In this document: positions 63,386 to 64,000 of the stretch, one piece after another
Position numbering within the stretch: the stretch's first letter is position 1
Layout of the letters: each line of letters starts with the position of its first letter
Source of the DNA: Anolis sagrei
Lineage: Eukaryota; Chordata; Lepidosauria; Squamata; Anolidae
DNA: 64,000 nucleotides
Direction of reading: 5' to 3'
NCBI RefSeq assembly: GCF_037176765.1
Contig: NC_090021.1
Span: forward strand, 61,137,453-61,201,452
Notes under the pieces: generated by a model
Database searches by the model: none
What the model saw: the letters and a program-made list of their open reading frames with translations, nothing else
What the model was told of the DNA's origin: nothing
Position numbers and translations under genes: made by a program

Positions 63386-64000
63386 AGCAGGGGAACATCA
63401 CTCTCCAGAGCTTCCAGGCTTCCTCGCCAATGGCTATGCTGGCTAGGGATGCTGAGAGTTGTTGTCCACCTATATCTGGAGAGCCACACAATTCCTGCCC
63501 TTGCTTTAGAATATAATCAACTCTTTATGTTATTTCAGCACTTCTTGATAACATGCCACCAGATATAGCAAGGCTGCAAGACTTTAAAAACAGAGAAGAT
63601 GGGTTTGCAAATGTGACTCGCAAGGGAACCTGGCTGTGTGACATTAACTTGGACACTTGCTGTGATCTCTATATTCAGGATATTCATTTCATTTTTCAAT
63701 TATTGTTCCCTCAACTAGCTAAAGAGTAAGAGCAGAGGCACATCAATCAGTTTACTAATTAAAAGGGAAAGAAGCAAAGAGTACAGGAAGGGAATAGTGA
63801 AGGGAAGAAGGAAGATGGGTTTTTTGAGGTCCAGAGCAAATAAGTCCAGGGCATTTGTTTGAATAGCAGTTGGCATGCCTTTGTTTCTTTGGGTGATGGA
63901 TGGGGCCACTTGCTTTTGCAGTCTGGCCCAATGAACCGTTTGGGGGATCTGAATGTTCTTTCTGGCAGGGAGAGGCCCAGCAAGTGGCTTGCAGTTGCTC
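63386..64000. other. no recognised gene at the right edge
   Basis: A MITE remnant may cover 63425-63505 (ggctatgctggctagggatg). A - strand frame at 63715-63983 is open for about 70-75 codons but shows no known family and no splice signals I could support. Confidence 0.35.

Noticed and set aside
63715-63983. - strand frame that looked like the end of a retroelement polyprotein
   Set aside because: No diagnostic motif is visible; no retroviral, LTR or other virus-like element could be supported anywhere in the window.
45000-64000. Start of ACTA1, the next gene in human
   Set aside because: Searched by eye for conserved actin coding motifs on both strands; none was found, so if present it lies outside the window.

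Overview
The window looks like nuclear DNA from a squamate reptile, most likely an iguanian lizard close to Anolis. Two lines of evidence support this. Two vertebrate genes are split into exons with GT/AG boundaries. The repeat content is typical of lizards: tRNA-derived Sauria-type SINEs, CR1 and L2 LINE tails, hAT DNA transposons with 8-bp target duplications, a Penelope-like element and several palindromic MITE families. The order is inferred from repeat and gene content, not from a database search.

Two genes are certain. RAB4A lies on the + strand: coding exons run from 1710 to 15615, seven in all, giving 218 codons. A CpG-rich promoter precedes it at about 1262-1745, and the 3' UTR is probably spliced, with an eighth exon from 16292. 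CCSAP (centriole, cilia and spindle-associated protein) lies on the - strand: three coding exons at 44767-44446, 36954-36689 and 27913-27740 give 253 codons, with a CpG-rich promoter above 44767. The genes converge tail to tail, the same arrangement as on human chromosome 1q42. Every exon junction was checked for splice dinucleotides and phase, and both reading frames close exactly.

Layout: 1-1260 is SINEs plus a weak candidate terminal exon of another gene at the left edge. 1262-17430 is RAB4A, whose introns hold inverted SINEs, a hAT element, LINE fragments, a 5S-like SINE and a head-to-head Penelope pair. 17430-27700 is mostly single-copy sequence between the two gene ends, with one clean hAT MITE. 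27740-44767 is CCSAP, with LINE fragments in intron 2 and many nested elements, including a 122-124 bp tandem array, in intron 1. 44960-64000 is repeat-rich intergenic DNA in which no gene was recognised.

No new biological system was found. The most useful oddities are: a possible alternative last exon of RAB4A that would remove the prenylated C-terminus; an inverted duplication of a SINE; the inverted Penelope pair with its 15-bp target duplication; a local duplication that preserves the empty site of a SINE; and several templated or inverted duplications in the intergenic part.
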